The position numbers and the translations under genes were made by a program. This document shows positions 9,387 through 17,817 of a stretch of DNA of 64,000 bases, piece after piece. Origin of the DNA: Rhodococcus yunnanensis NBRC 103083 (GTDB taxonomy: Bacteria; Actinomycetota; Actinomycetes; Mycobacteriales; Mycobacteriaceae); the NCBI RefSeq assembly GCF_001895005.1, contig NZ_BCXH01000006.1, forward strand, positions 124,001 through 188,000. The letters run 5' to 3'. The notes beneath the pieces are model-generated. The model was not told the origin of the DNA, searched no databases, and worked only from the letters and a program-made list of their open reading frames with translations. The number at the start of each line of letters is the position of its first letter. Position 1 is the first letter of the stretch.

Positions 9387-9427
9387 GCCGAAGTGACAGC
9401 GCCCCAACAAAAACCGATTGCGGATAC

Positions 9428-9457
9428 TTGACGGTTGCACTAGTGGGCGCATACATT
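9428..9457 (+). promoter_or_regulatory. Sigma-70-type promoter for riboswitch block B
   Basis: A -35 TTGACG at 9428-9433 is followed after 18 bp by a -10 TACATT at 9452-9457. Transcription would start a few bases before the aptamer begins at 9465. It is the best-looking promoter I found in the window. Confidence 0.6.
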
Positions 9458-9464
9458 CACCTCA

Positions 9465-9556
9465 CCATCCAGAGCGACCGAGAGACCTTGGCTCTACGAC
9501 GTCGCAGCAACCCCCTTCCTCACGGAAGGTGTGGGTGCTACCGCCAGGACCGATGG
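9465..9556 (+). promoter_or_regulatory. SAM riboswitch (S-box/SAM-I-like), copy 1
   Basis: P1 is CCATC 9465-9469 with GATGG 9552-9556. P2 pairs GCGAC 9474-9478 with GTCGC 9501-9505. CAGCAACC follows, then a CCTTCC/GGAAGG P3 hairpin, then GGTGCTACCGCC. These match the SAM-I clan logic (AGAG at the P1/P2 junction, GCAACC, GGTGCTA). The Shine-Dalgarno GGAGG of the following leader ORF begins within the last two bases of P1, so SAM binding should block translation. Exact class (SAM-I versus SAM-I/IV variant) needs a covariance search. Confidence 0.8.
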
Positions 9557-9563
9557 AGGAAAC

Positions 9564-9638
9564 ATGTGTAGCGCTACATGGCGACGTCTTCACGTCGATC
9601 TGTGTCGTATAGGTACCTGTACCTGTACTGACGCTTGA
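9564..9638 (+). CDS. Cys-rich leader peptide 1
   Basis: A 24-residue ORF whose ATG follows GGAGGA directly behind the riboswitch. It carries the block WRRLHVDLCR and then GTCTCT, with Cys at 2, 14, 19 and 21. The block HVDLCR is shared with the leader at 20512 and resembles actinobacterial ORFs annotated as putative leader peptides near sulfur genes. Clustered Cys codons at 9618 and 9624, near the stop, suit cysteine-responsive attenuation. No intrinsic terminator follows. A 14-bp direct repeat at 9640-9667 does. Confidence 0.72.
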   Translation: MCSATWRRLHVDLCRIGTCTCTDA

Positions 9639-9639
9639 T

Positions 9640-9667
9640 TCTCACTGCACAGCTCTCACTGCACGGC
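9640..9667 (+). repeat. Two tandem 14-bp repeats after leader 1
   Basis: The unit TCTCACTGCAC(A/G)GC occurs twice in tandem right after the leader stop. The stretch is C-rich and unstructured by eye, which could suit Rho loading or a regulatory RNA fold. No function is established. Confidence 0.45.
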
Positions 9668-9734
9668 TCTCCCCACACACTTACTTCGACGCGAAGGCTT
9701 CATTCATCATGCATGCACCCCTCCGGTGGTCCCG

Positions 9735-10688
9735 GTGACTCAGTTGGAAGCCCGGCCGACGCCGGTCGAGACGGTGATCGGCGACGAAGACCTGGTCGTC
9801 GCCCGCAAATGGCATCCATGGCGATGGGTGATCAGTATTGCAGTCCTCGTCGTCGTTGCCCAGTTCCTTCACGGCTTCGCCACCAACCCCGGCTGGGATT
9901 GGGGGACTTTCGCGGATTATTTCACGGCGCCATCGATCCTGTCGGCCCTGTGGTTGACCATTCAGCTGACGTTCTGGGGCACTCTCTTCGGCTTCGTGAT
10001 CGGCATCGCGCTGGCGATCGCGAGGTTGTCGAACAACCCCGTTCTTCAGGTCATCTCCTGGTTCTACATCTGGGCGTTCCGATCCATTCCGTTGATCGTG
10101 CAGCTGTTGTTCTGGTTCAACCTCGCGTACCTGTATCAGACGCTGTCGCTGGGAATTCCGTTCGGCCCGGCCTTCTTCGAGTTCAACGTCAACAGCGTGA
10201 TCAGCGGGTCGACTGCGGCCATTATCGGTCTGGCATTGCACCAGGCTGCGTACTCGGCCGAGATCGTTCGCGCCGGCATCATCTCGGTGGATCAGGGCCA
10301 ACTGGAGGCATCTGCTGCTCTCGGCATCCCGAAGCGGCGCGAGTTCTTCAAGATCGTTCTGCCGCAGGCGATGCGCGGCATTCTGCCCAATGCTGCCAAC
10401 GAGGTCATCAGCCTCTTCAAGGGCACGTCCATCGTGTCCGTCATGGCCATCGCGGAGCTGTTCTACCAGGTACAGGTGGTGTACGGACGCAACGGTCGTG
10501 TCGTGCCCCTGCTGATGGTCGCAACCGTCTGGTACATAGTGCTGACGTCGATCCTGTCGGTCGTGCAGTTCTACGTCGAGCGGCACTACGCCAAGGGCGC
10601 GGTGCGCAACATTCCGCTGACGCCGATCCAGAAGCTGCGAAAGAAACTCGCCGAGATCACGCTCGCACCACGAGGAGCGACGCGATGA
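9735..10688 (+). CDS. Polar amino acid ABC permease (HisM/TcyL type)
   Basis: 317 residues from GTG 9735. An extended N-terminus with one membrane helix precedes a standard polar amino acid permease domain; IVQLLFWF, ALHQAAYSAEIVRAG and the EAA loop ALGIPKRREFFKIVLPQAMRG are typical. Family members import cystine, S-substituted cysteines, glutamine or arginine. GTG 9735 is chosen because GGTGG lies 5 bp upstream; GTG 9726 in the same frame lacks a ribosome-binding site. ATGA overlap with the ATPase. Control by a SAM riboswitch and Cys leader supports a sulfur amino acid substrate. Confidence 0.87.
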   Translation: MTQLEARPTPVETVIGDEDLVVARKWHPWRWVISIAVLVVVAQFLHGFATNPGWDWGTFADYFTAPSILSALWLTIQLTFWGTLFGFVIGIALAIARLSNNPVLQVISWFYIWAFRSIPLIVQLLFWFNLAYLYQTLSLGIPFGPAFFEFNVNSVISGSTAAIIGLALHQAAYSAEIVRAGIISVDQGQLEASAALGIPKRREFFKIVLPQAMRGILPNAANEVISLFKGTSIVSVMAIAELFYQVQVVYGRNGRVVPLLMVATVWYIVLTSILSVVQFYVERHYAKGAVRNIPLTPIQKLRKKLAEITLAPRGATR

Positions 10689-11467
10689 CCGCGCTTCCGG
10701 AGAAGTCCGAGTTCGCCGTCGAGGTACGCGGGGTTCACAAATCGTTCGGCGCGAACGAAGTACTCAAAGGCGTCGACCTGGTGGTACGCCCTGGTGAGGT
10801 CACCGTCATCATCGGGCCGTCGGGATCGGGCAAGTCCACATTGCTCCGCAGCCTCAATCACCTGGAGAAGGTGGACAAGGGCACCGTCCGTGTCGACGGA
10901 GACCTGGTCGGATATCGGCGCAAGGGCGACAAGCTGCACGAGCTGAGCAACAAGGAGATTCTCCGCCAGCGCTCGCAGATCGGCTTCGTGTTCCAGAACT
11001 TCAATCTGTTCCCGCACCTGACGGCGCTCGAGAACATCATCGAAGCTCCGATCTCGGCGCAGAAGCGCGATCGGGCCGAGGTGGAAATCGAAGCGAAGGA
11101 ACTTCTCGAGCGCGTCGGTCTGGCCGACAAAGCACACGACTATCCGCGCAGACTCTCCGGTGGCCAACAGCAGCGTGTCGCCATTGCGCGTGCACTCGCG
11201 CTGCGGCCGAAGGTGATCCTCTTCGACGAGCCCACCTCTGCGCTCGACCCGGAACTGGTCGGTGAAGTCCTCGAAGTCATCCGCGGCCTCGCACGAGACG
11301 GGGCAACCCTGGTCATCGTGACCCACGAGGTCGGATTCGCCCGCGAGATCGCCGATACCATCGTCTTCATGGACGACGGCCTGATCGTCGAACAGGGCAC
11401 GCCCACACAGCTTCTCGACAGTCCTACCGAGGAGCGCACCAAGGCGTTCCTCGCGCACGTCCTCTGA
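10685..11467 (+). CDS. Polar amino acid ABC ATPase (GlnQ/TcyN type)
   Basis: 260 residues. Walker A is GPSGSGKST near residue 42, the Q-loop is FVFQNFNLFPHLT, the signature is [15 protein letters not shown], Walker B is [12 protein letters not shown], and the switch His is in VTHEVGFA. The sequence fits the one-domain ATPase of amino acid importers, energising the permease encoded just upstream. ATG 10685 overlaps the permease TGA. Longer versions of this frame run through the permease gene and are rejected. Confidence 0.9.
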   Translation: MTALPEKSEFAVEVRGVHKSFGANEVLKGVDLVVRPGEVTVIIGPSGSGKSTLLRSLNHLEKVDKGTVRVDGDLVGYRRKGDKLHELSNKEILRQRSQIGFVFQNFNLFPHLTALENIIEAPISAQKRDRAEVEIEAKELLERVGLADKAHDYPRRLSGGQQQRVAIARALALRPKVILFDEPTSALDPELVGEVLEVIRGLARDGATLVIVTHEVGFAREIADTIVFMDDGLIVEQGTPTQLLDSPTEERTKAFLAHVL

Positions 11468-11503
11468 ATCCAGCGTCACTTTCACAGAAAACAAGGAACA
11501 ATC

Positions 11504-12478
11504 ATGTCCAGATCCACCAGACGTCTCGCGGTACTCGCCTCGGCGGCCGTCGCCGTTGCACTGACTGCGTCCGCCTGCAGTGAGCCCGAGGCCGAGAGCA
11601 GCGTCACCGCCTCCGACGGCGTCACGTACGACGTATCACCCGAGCAGTCCGGCCGCATCCATGTCGACAAGGTCGACGAGATCGCCGCGAAGGTGCCCCA
11701 GGCAATCCGCGACCGCGGAACTCTGATCGTGACGGGCTCGGTCGGATCGACTCCGCCGCTCAGTTTCTACGCAACCGACGACAAGACCACCGTCGGATCC
11801 GAGATCGACATCGCGTACTTGATCGCCGACACTCTCGGCCTGCAGTACGAGGGCAATACCGCCGACTGGGCACAGAACTTCGTCAAGATCGACTCGGGTG
11901 AGAACGACGCGTTCATCTCCAATGTCACCGTGACCGAAGAGCGTAAGGACAAGTACGACTTCGCGACGTACCGTCTCGACAACCTCGCGTTCGAGGCACC
12001 GAAGGACAGTGGTTGGACCGTCGAAGGCCGTAAGGATGTCGCGGGCAAGAAGATCGGCGTCGGTTCCGGCACCAACCAGGAACAGCTGCTCGTCGACTGG
12101 AACGCGCAGAACGTCGCCGAAGGCCTCGCTCCTACCGAGATCGCCTACTACCAGAACGCATCCGACTACTACCTCGCACTCGGCTCGGGACGTATCGACG
12201 GTTACTTCGGCCCCAACCCGTCCGCGGTCTACCATTCGTCGAGCACGGGTGAGACCGAAGTGATCGGCACCTTCTCCGGTGCAGGAGAGAACCTGCAGGG
12301 TGAAATCGCAGTGCTCGTCAAGAAGGACAACGGACTCATCGAGCCCATTCAGGAAGCCCTCAACCACGTCATCGAGGACGGTAGCTACCAGGAGGTGCTC
12401 GACAAGTGGGGCCTGCAGTCCGAGGCCGTCACCGAGTCGGTCATCAACCCTCCCGGCTTGCCCCGCAAGGCTCCGTAA
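11504..12478 (+). CDS. Polar amino acid ABC binding lipoprotein, family 3
   Basis: 324 residues. A lipoprotein signal ends in the lipobox TASAC, then a family 3 binding domain follows: GTLIVTGSVGSTPPLSFY near 75, SEIDIAYLIADTLGL, and GRIDGYFGPNPSAVY late. Its typical ligands are polar amino acids. It sits 36 bp after the ATPase, with AAGGAA before the ATG. Together these three genes form a complete importer. Cystine or an S-alkyl cysteine is the favoured ligand from the regulatory context, not from the sequence itself. Confidence 0.88.
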   Translation: MSRSTRRLAVLASAAVAVALTASACSEPEAESSVTASDGVTYDVSPEQSGRIHVDKVDEIAAKVPQAIRDRGTLIVTGSVGSTPPLSFYATDDKTTVGSEIDIAYLIADTLGLQYEGNTADWAQNFVKIDSGENDAFISNVTVTEERKDKYDFATYRLDNLAFEAPKDSGWTVEGRKDVAGKKIGVGSGTNQEQLLVDWNAQNVAEGLAPTEIAYYQNASDYYLALGSGRIDGYFGPNPSAVYHSSSTGETEVIGTFSGAGENLQGEIAVLVKKDNGLIEPIQEALNHVIEDGSYQEVLDKWGLQSEAVTESVINPPGLPRKAP

Positions 12479-12532
12479 ATCTCCGCCCTCGTTCGATCGA
12501 ATGCAGTAAGAAAATGCAGTAGGAAAGTAGTC

Positions 12533-13615
12533 ATGAACGTAGTAGTCGTCGGCGGCGGCGTCATCGGAGCGGCATCGGCGTGGAATCTCGCCAAGCGTGG
12601 CCACGATGTCACCCTGATCGAGCAGTTCCAGCCCGGCCACAAGAACGGTGCGTCGCACGGGTCGTCGCGGATTTTCCGTCACGCCTATGCCGACGACTAC
12701 TACGTCAGCCTCGCCGCCCGCGCATATACGCTGTGGCGCGAGCTCGAAACCGACACCGGTACAGACCTTCTCACCATCACCGGTGCGGTCGACCACGGCC
12801 CGGCCGATATCGTGCAACCGCGAATCGACGCGTTGGCACGGTTCGGCTTGGCCGGTGAGGTGCTCGACCCGGCCGAGGCGCAGCGGCGCTGGCCGGGAAT
12901 GAAGTTCGACACCACGGTGCTCCATCACCCCGACGCTGGTCGGCTGCACGCCGACCGGAGCGTCGCGGCCTTCGCCGCGGCAGCCGAAAAGCTGGGCGCC
13001 CGAATCGAATACGGCAGTGCCGTGCGTGAGATTCGCAACACCGAGGTCTCCACCGACTCCGCCACGTTCTCCGCCGATCACATCGTCGTCGCCGGAGGTG
13101 CATGGACGTCGTCGTTGGTCTCCGCCCACGTGCCGCTGCCCCGGTTGGTGACCACGCAGGAACAACCTGCACACTTCCTCCCGACCATCGACGCAGCGTG
13201 GCCGAGTTTCGTCCACCACCCGGGTGCAGAACTGCAGACCGAGGGAATCTACGGTCTGTCGTCCGAGGACGGGGTGAAGATCGGTGAGCACGGCACCGGT
13301 CCGATCATCGAGCCGGATACGCGAGACTTCGTACCGATTCCCGATGGCGTGGAGCGGTTGAAGGACTATGCGCGTGCATGGCTGCCCGGCGTCGATGTCG
13401 ACTCCGCGGACCCGCTGACGTGCCTCTACACGACCACTCCCGACTCCAACTTCGTCGTCGACAGAAGCGGAGATCTGACGATCGCAGCCGGCTTCTCCGG
13501 GCATGGGTTCAAATTCGCACCGGCGGTCGGTGAACTGGTCGCCGATCTGGTCGACGGCCGTGCACCCTCGACGAGTCTGTTCCGATTCGGTCCGCGAACG
13601 TCCCCGACCGTCTAG
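12533..13615 (+). CDS. Sarcosine-oxidase-like FAD-dependent amine oxidase
   Basis: 360 residues of the DAO superfamily. The N-terminal dinucleotide fold is VVVGGGVIGAASAWNLA; GSSRIFRHAY follows near 43. Cys297 in CLYTTTPDSNFVVD matches the cysteine that covalently holds FAD in monomeric sarcosine oxidase and N-methyltryptophan oxidase. It should oxidise a secondary amine or imino acid to aldehyde/imine and H2O2. As the last gene behind an amino acid importer, it may process an N-alkyl or thiazolidine-like amino acid (inference). AGGAAAG precedes the ATG. Confidence 0.85.
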   Translation: MNVVVVGGGVIGAASAWNLAKRGHDVTLIEQFQPGHKNGASHGSSRIFRHAYADDYYVSLAARAYTLWRELETDTGTDLLTITGAVDHGPADIVQPRIDALARFGLAGEVLDPAEAQRRWPGMKFDTTVLHHPDAGRLHADRSVAAFAAAAEKLGARIEYGSAVREIRNTEVSTDSATFSADHIVVAGGAWTSSLVSAHVPLPRLVTTQEQPAHFLPTIDAAWPSFVHHPGAELQTEGIYGLSSEDGVKIGEHGTGPIIEPDTRDFVPIPDGVERLKDYARAWLPGVDVDSADPLTCLYTTTPDSNFVVDRSGDLTIAAGFSGHGFKFAPAVGELVADLVDGRAPSTSLFRFGPRTSPTV

Positions 13616-13700
13616 GCCAGGAAAAAAACTTTCCGGCGATCGGGAATGGATCGGCGTCGACGCCGGTTCGTACAACTGGCCGGCCCTGACAACTGCATAC

Positions 13701-13789
13701 CCATCCAGAGCGACCGAGAGACCTTGGCTCGACGACGTCGCAGCAACCATCACGCGCGCGCGTGCGGGTGCTCCCGCCAGGACCGATGG
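13701..13789 (+). promoter_or_regulatory. SAM riboswitch, copy 2
   Basis: Nearly identical to the copy at 9465 through P1 (CCATC 13701-13705 with GATGG 13785-13789), P2 (GCGAC/GTCGC) and the GGTGCT...CCGCCAGGACC segment. P3 differs completely in sequence (an ACGCGC/GCGCGT-type hairpin) while keeping the stem, which supports a structured RNA. GGAGGAG follows P1 at once and serves the GTG of the GNAT gene at 13803, so this copy acts directly on an enzyme ORF. A possible -10 is TACAAC at 13671. Confidence 0.8.
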
Positions 13790-13802
13790 AGGAGAAATAC
13801 GA

Positions 13803-14315
13803 GTGAGTACGCCTACCGATACACCAACCCTTCAGTTCGTGGCAGTGCACCAGACCGATCCGCTTGCTGCGCCTCTGATCGAGGAACTTGCCCTCGAATA
13901 TGCAACTCGGTACGGCCGTACGCCGGGGGAGCAGTACAGCGAACTGAAGGCGTATCCGGCAGAAGAGTTCGAACCCCCGCGGGGCGCGCTGATCGTCGCG
14001 ATTTCGGACGGCGTTCCCGTTGCAGGCGGAGCGTTCAGGCAGTTCGATTCCTCGACCGCAGAGCTCAAGCGCATCTGGACCGCGTCGAGTCATCGCAAGC
14101 GGGGGTACGGCAAGTTGGTGGTCGCCGAGCTGGAACGGATTGCAGGCGAGCGAGGTTACTCGCGGATCTACCTGACCACGGGGTGGCGTCAGCCGGAGGC
14201 CGTGGCTCTGTACCTGGCCACCGGGTACACCGCGCTCTACGATCCGAACCTTCCCTCCGAGGAAGTCGGCGCACACGCGTTCGAGAAGTTCCTCGACTGT
14301 GTGGGTGCATCATGA
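13803..14315 (+). CDS. GNAT family N-acetyltransferase
   Basis: 170 residues. The acetyl-CoA loop is visible as SSHRKRGYGKLVVAELE, followed by YLTTGWRQPEAVALYLATGY, the usual end of the fold. GTG 13803 is set by the GGAGGAG site next to the riboswitch. It heads an operon of LLM monooxygenases, as GNATs do in Bacillus yxe/ytm operons, where N-acetylation of an S-substituted cysteine precedes flavin-dependent C-S cleavage. That role is inferred from context and from the SAM riboswitch. ATGA overlap with the next gene. Confidence 0.85.
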   Translation: MSTPTDTPTLQFVAVHQTDPLAAPLIEELALEYATRYGRTPGEQYSELKAYPAEEFEPPRGALIVAISDGVPVAGGAFRQFDSSTAELKRIWTASSHRKRGYGKLVVAELERIAGERGYSRIYLTTGWRQPEAVALYLATGYTALYDPNLPSEEVGAHAFEKFLDCVGAS

Positions 14316-15385
14316 AGTTTCTGCTGATGACGCTGATCTCGCATCAGCCGGACCCGATCTCGCAGGAGAAGAAGACGCCGGCCGAGCGACTGCGGGACGT
14401 CGTCGAGACAGCTGTGCTCGCCGAAGAACTGGGTTTCGACGGTTTTGCCGTCGGCGAGCGACACGAGGATCCGTTCATCTCGTCCTCACCGCCCGTCGTG
14501 CTGAGCAATATCGCCGCGCGTACGTCGACGATTTCGTTGTTCACGGCTGTTACGACCTTGAGCTTGCTGGATCCGGTGCGCGCCTTCGAGGATTACTCCA
14601 CACTGGACAACCTGTCCGGTGGGCGTCTGGAATTGATCATCGGAAAGGGCAACGGCGCAGCGCAGGCCGAGTTGTTCCATGTGACGCCCGACGACCAATG
14701 GGACCGCAATCGCGAAGGTTACGAACTGTTTCGGGCCCTGTGGGAGAGCGACAGCGTCACGTGGTCCGGTCGATTCAGGCCGTCACTCGTCGAGGCCAAG
14801 GCGTTGCCGAGGCCTCTGCAATCGCGTATCCGTGTGTGGCACGGTAGCGCGACGAGCAAGAGTTCCGTCGACCTGGCTGCGCGGTACGGCGATCCGATCT
14901 TCTCGGCCAATGTCACCAACCCGATCGAGCCGTACGCCGAACTGATTCGGCACTATCGGCAGCAGTGGGAGTTCTACGGACATCGCCCCGAGGATGCGCT
15001 CGTCGGCGCGGGGACTGCCGGATTCCACATCGCGGAGACGTCGCAGGAAGCCGTCGCTGCATATCGATTCACGTTCGAGGCGCGTCTGGCTGCGCAGCGG
15101 AGTGCAGGTTTTCCCGTCGTCTTCGATTCGGTCGAGGATCTGGTCGAGCGTGGTTCGGCGTTGATCGGCAGCCCACAGCAGGTGATCGACAAGGTCGGTC
15201 GCTATCACGAGCAGTTCGGGCACGAGGTCATCCACCTCAGTGCCGATGCCGACGGTGTGACGCCCCAGCAGCAACGTCGCAGTCTCGAATTGTTCCAATC
15301 GGCGGTTGCACCCGTTCTGCGCGAGCGGATTTCCAGCAGACCGCTCGCATCCCAACGTTCCACCCTGAAAGAGGTTCTGGTATGA
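14312..15385 (+). CDS. LLM class flavin-dependent oxidoreductase
   Basis: 357 residues of the luciferase-like monooxygenase fold. AEELGFDGFAVGERHEDPF near 45 and YSTLDNLSGGRLELIIGKGN near 94 are the standard early strand and flavin-site blocks; IRVWHGSATSKSSVDLAARYGDP follows. It probably uses reduced FMN and O2 from a separate reductase. ATG 14312 overlaps the GNAT stop and its own stop overlaps the next LLM gene, so GNAT and LLM are made together. The substrate is unknown. Confidence 0.86.
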   Translation: MKFLLMTLISHQPDPISQEKKTPAERLRDVVETAVLAEELGFDGFAVGERHEDPFISSSPPVVLSNIAARTSTISLFTAVTTLSLLDPVRAFEDYSTLDNLSGGRLELIIGKGNGAAQAELFHVTPDDQWDRNREGYELFRALWESDSVTWSGRFRPSLVEAKALPRPLQSRIRVWHGSATSKSSVDLAARYGDPIFSANVTNPIEPYAELIRHYRQQWEFYGHRPEDALVGAGTAGFHIAETSQEAVAAYRFTFEARLAAQRSAGFPVVFDSVEDLVERGSALIGSPQQVIDKVGRYHEQFGHEVIHLSADADGVTPQQQRRSLELFQSAVAPVLRERISSRPLASQRSTLKEVLV

Positions 15386-16419
15386 GTGTTTTCGCCCTGG
15401 GCATCGAGTTGGACGGGGAGGGAAACCATCCGGCCGCGTGGCGCCGCGCAGGCCACGCACCGAACGAGTCTCTCACCGGACGTGTTCTGAAGCAGCGAGT
15501 CGCGGCGGCGGAGAACGCCGGATTCACCTACGCCACGTTCGACGACTCGATCGTCCCTCCGTCGGGGGACATCCGGGCGCGCGTCGACGCGGTCAATCGT
15601 GCCTCGTACGTCGCGGCGACGACGTCCACCCTCGGGTTGGTGCCGGTCGTGGGAACCACCTATGCCGAGCCGTTCCATACTTCCTCGCAGTTGGCGACAC
15701 TCGATTACTCCTCGCGCGGACGCGGCGGTTGGATCCCGGTCCGCGTCGACGACCCTGCTGCAGCTCGGGCGTGGGGACGACCGGAGGTCACCGATGCCGC
15801 CGATCGTGATCGTGAGCAACGTGATTCGATCACGGTCGTGCGCTCGCTGTGGGATTCCTGGGAAGACGACGCGGTCGTCCGCGACTATGCGAGCGGTCGG
15901 TTCCTCGATCGGGACAAACTGCACTACGTCGACTTCGAAGGCGAATCGTTCACCGTGAAAGGTCCCGCCATCGTGCCGAGGCCACCGCAGGGGCAGTTGG
16001 TGGTCTTCGGTACCGAGGCGGACCGCGACCAGGTCGACGTCGTTCTGGTTCAGCGCCCGCCGACCGAGCGAGGTGAAGGACTGACCGTCGTCGAAATCGA
16101 TGTCACGCTCGATACCCGCGAGATCTCCGCTGCCGATCGGCTGGCGGCACTCGATGCGCACTCGGCACGCACGCCGTCGCCTCGGCTCGAGTACTCGGGC
16201 AGCGCAACGGGTCTCGCCGAGCTGCTCACCGACATCGCAGCCACGGCCGACGGAGTTCGGCTCTTCCCCACCGTCATCGACGAAGATCTCCCGGCTCTCG
16301 GCCGCCTCGTGCTTCCCGTGCTGTTCAAATCCGGTGTCGCCCATCGTCCGGTGCCCGGTTCGACACTGCGTGGCAACTTCGGACTCACGCGCCCGGCAAA
16401 TCGTTACGAGAGGGTCTGA
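15382..16419 (+). CDS. LLM-fold protein, first member of a tandem LLM pair
   Basis: 345 residues. FALGIELDGEG opens the barrel; LATLDYSSRGRGGWIPVR and [15 protein letters not shown] match the second block of NtaA-type enzymes, but the protein is about 100 residues shorter than its neighbour at 16426. A clear paralogue is the gene at 25915 (shared RDKLHYVDFEGESFTVKGP block). Each is followed at once by a long NtaA-type gene, so the two products may form a heteromeric enzyme, as LuxA/LuxB do (inference). ATG 15382 overlaps the previous stop. Confidence 0.82.
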   Translation: MSVFALGIELDGEGNHPAAWRRAGHAPNESLTGRVLKQRVAAAENAGFTYATFDDSIVPPSGDIRARVDAVNRASYVAATTSTLGLVPVVGTTYAEPFHTSSQLATLDYSSRGRGGWIPVRVDDPAAARAWGRPEVTDAADRDREQRDSITVVRSLWDSWEDDAVVRDYASGRFLDRDKLHYVDFEGESFTVKGPAIVPRPPQGQLVVFGTEADRDQVDVVLVQRPPTERGEGLTVVEIDVTLDTREISAADRLAALDAHSARTPSPRLEYSGSATGLAELLTDIAATADGVRLFPTVIDEDLPALGRLVLPVLFKSGVAHRPVPGSTLRGNFGLTRPANRYERV

Positions 16420-16425
16420 TCGGCC

Positions 16426-17817
16426 ATGTCTGTTCCCCGTCCGAACGCACACGTCCACTTCGGTGTGTTCTTCCAAGGCGTCAATCACACCACCGTCTGG
16501 TCGGACCCCGCGAGTGGGTCACAGATCGACTTCGAGACCTTCCGCCACATGATCTCCACCGCCGAGAAGGGCCTGTTCGACGCCTTCTTCCTCGGTGAAG
16601 GTCTGCGACTTCGTGAGCAGCAGGGCAAGATCCTCGACCTCGACATCGCCGGTCGACCCGACGCGATCGCCCAGCTGTCCGCGCTGGCAGGCATCACCTC
16701 GCACATCGGGCTCGTCGCAACGCAGAACACGACGTACAACGAGCCGGGCGATCTGGCAAGAAGGCTGGCCGGGCTCGACATCCTGTCCGGTGGCCGGGCC
16801 GGCTGGAACGCCGTCACCACCGACAATGCGTGGACCGGGGAGAACTTCCGCCGCGGCGGGTTCCTCGACCACGAGCTGCGTTACGAGCGTGCAGGGCAGT
16901 TCATTCGTACCGCGCGTGCGATCTGGGATGGCTGGTCCGACGACGCTCTGGCAACCAGCTCCGGCGCAGCATCCTGGTCCACCGACGATGCAGTACAGCA
17001 CCTCTCGCGTTCGAGTTCGCAGTTCGACGTCGATATCGATTCGACTCTGCCGCGCAGTGCACAGGGGCATCCGGTGATCTTCCAGGCCGGGGACTCGCCG
17101 ACGGGCCGTGATTTCGCGGCGGCCAACGCCGACGTCATCTTCTCGCGTCACGGAACGCATTTCGAGGAGGCGTTGACGTTCGCCAACGACATCCGCGCGC
17201 GGCTCCGGGCCGCCGGTCGGCCGGACGACGACATCAAGATTCTGCCGGGCACTCAGATCGTGTTGGCGGAGAACGCCGCCGAGGTCGAGGAGAAGGAACG
17301 CTGGGTCCGCGAGGGCCAGTTCACCGGCCAGACGGCACTCTCCCTCGTCGGATTGGTGTGGGGCCGCGACCTGTCCGATCTCGACCCCGACGGACCGTTG
17401 CCGGCCGACGACCCCGTCCCCGCACCGATCTCGGTGACACGCGGTGCGTTCCGCGACGGCAAGGATCCGATCCAGCTGGCACGAGAATGGCGGGCACTGG
17501 CCGAGGCCAAGAATCTCTCGCTCCGCGAGGTCGCCATCGAGACGTCGCAGCGCTCGGGTTTCGCGGGCACACCGGGCCAGGTAGCCGACGAGCTCACCAA
17601 GTGGGTCCGTGAGGGAGCGACCGACGGGTTCAACATCTCGCCGTACATCGTTCCCGGTGGGTTGGACGAGATCGTCGAGTGGTTGGTGCCGGAACTGCAG
17701 GAGCGCGGTGCATACCGCACGGAGTACACCTCCGACACCCTGCGCGGTCACCTCGGGCTCCGCGAGCCGCTGACGCGTAGAAAGTCCGGTGAGACCGATA
17801 TCAGCGCTGCAGGCTGA
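16426..17817 (+). CDS. NtaA/SnaA/DszA-type FMNH2-dependent monooxygenase
   Basis: 463 residues, the usual length for this group. Features are HTTVWSDPAS near 24, FDAFFLGEGLRLRE near 50, LSGGRAGWNAVTT near 122, NFRRGGFLDH, and HPVIFQAGDSPTGRDFAAANADVIF in the middle. Characterised members oxidise nitrilotriacetate, DBT sulfone or S-substituted N-acetylcysteines. The start lies 6 bp after the 15382 gene and the 3' end overlaps the MFS gene by 29 bp. Behind a SAM riboswitch and a GNAT, an organosulfur substrate is most likely. Confidence 0.88.
   Translation: MSVPRPNAHVHFGVFFQGVNHTTVWSDPASGSQIDFETFRHMISTAEKGLFDAFFLGEGLRLREQQGKILDLDIAGRPDAIAQLSALAGITSHIGLVATQNTTYNEPGDLARRLAGLDILSGGRAGWNAVTTDNAWTGENFRRGGFLDHELRYERAGQFIRTARAIWDGWSDDALATSSGAASWSTDDAVQHLSRSSSQFDVDIDSTLPRSAQGHPVIFQAGDSPTGRDFAAANADVIFSRHGTHFEEALTFANDIRARLRAAGRPDDDIKILPGTQIVLAENAAEVEEKERWVREGQFTGQTALSLVGLVWGRDLSDLDPDGPLPADDPVPAPISVTRGAFRDGKDPIQLAREWRALAEAKNLSLREVAIETSQRSGFAGTPGQVADELTKWVREGATDGFNISPYIVPGGLDEIVEWLVPELQERGAYRTEYTSDTLRGHLGLREPLTRRKSGETDISAAG

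Noticed and set aside
13619-13640. GGAAA/TTTCC hairpin after the sarcosine-oxidase-like gene as a terminator
   Set aside because: The stem is only 5 bp and no T-run follows; too weak to call.
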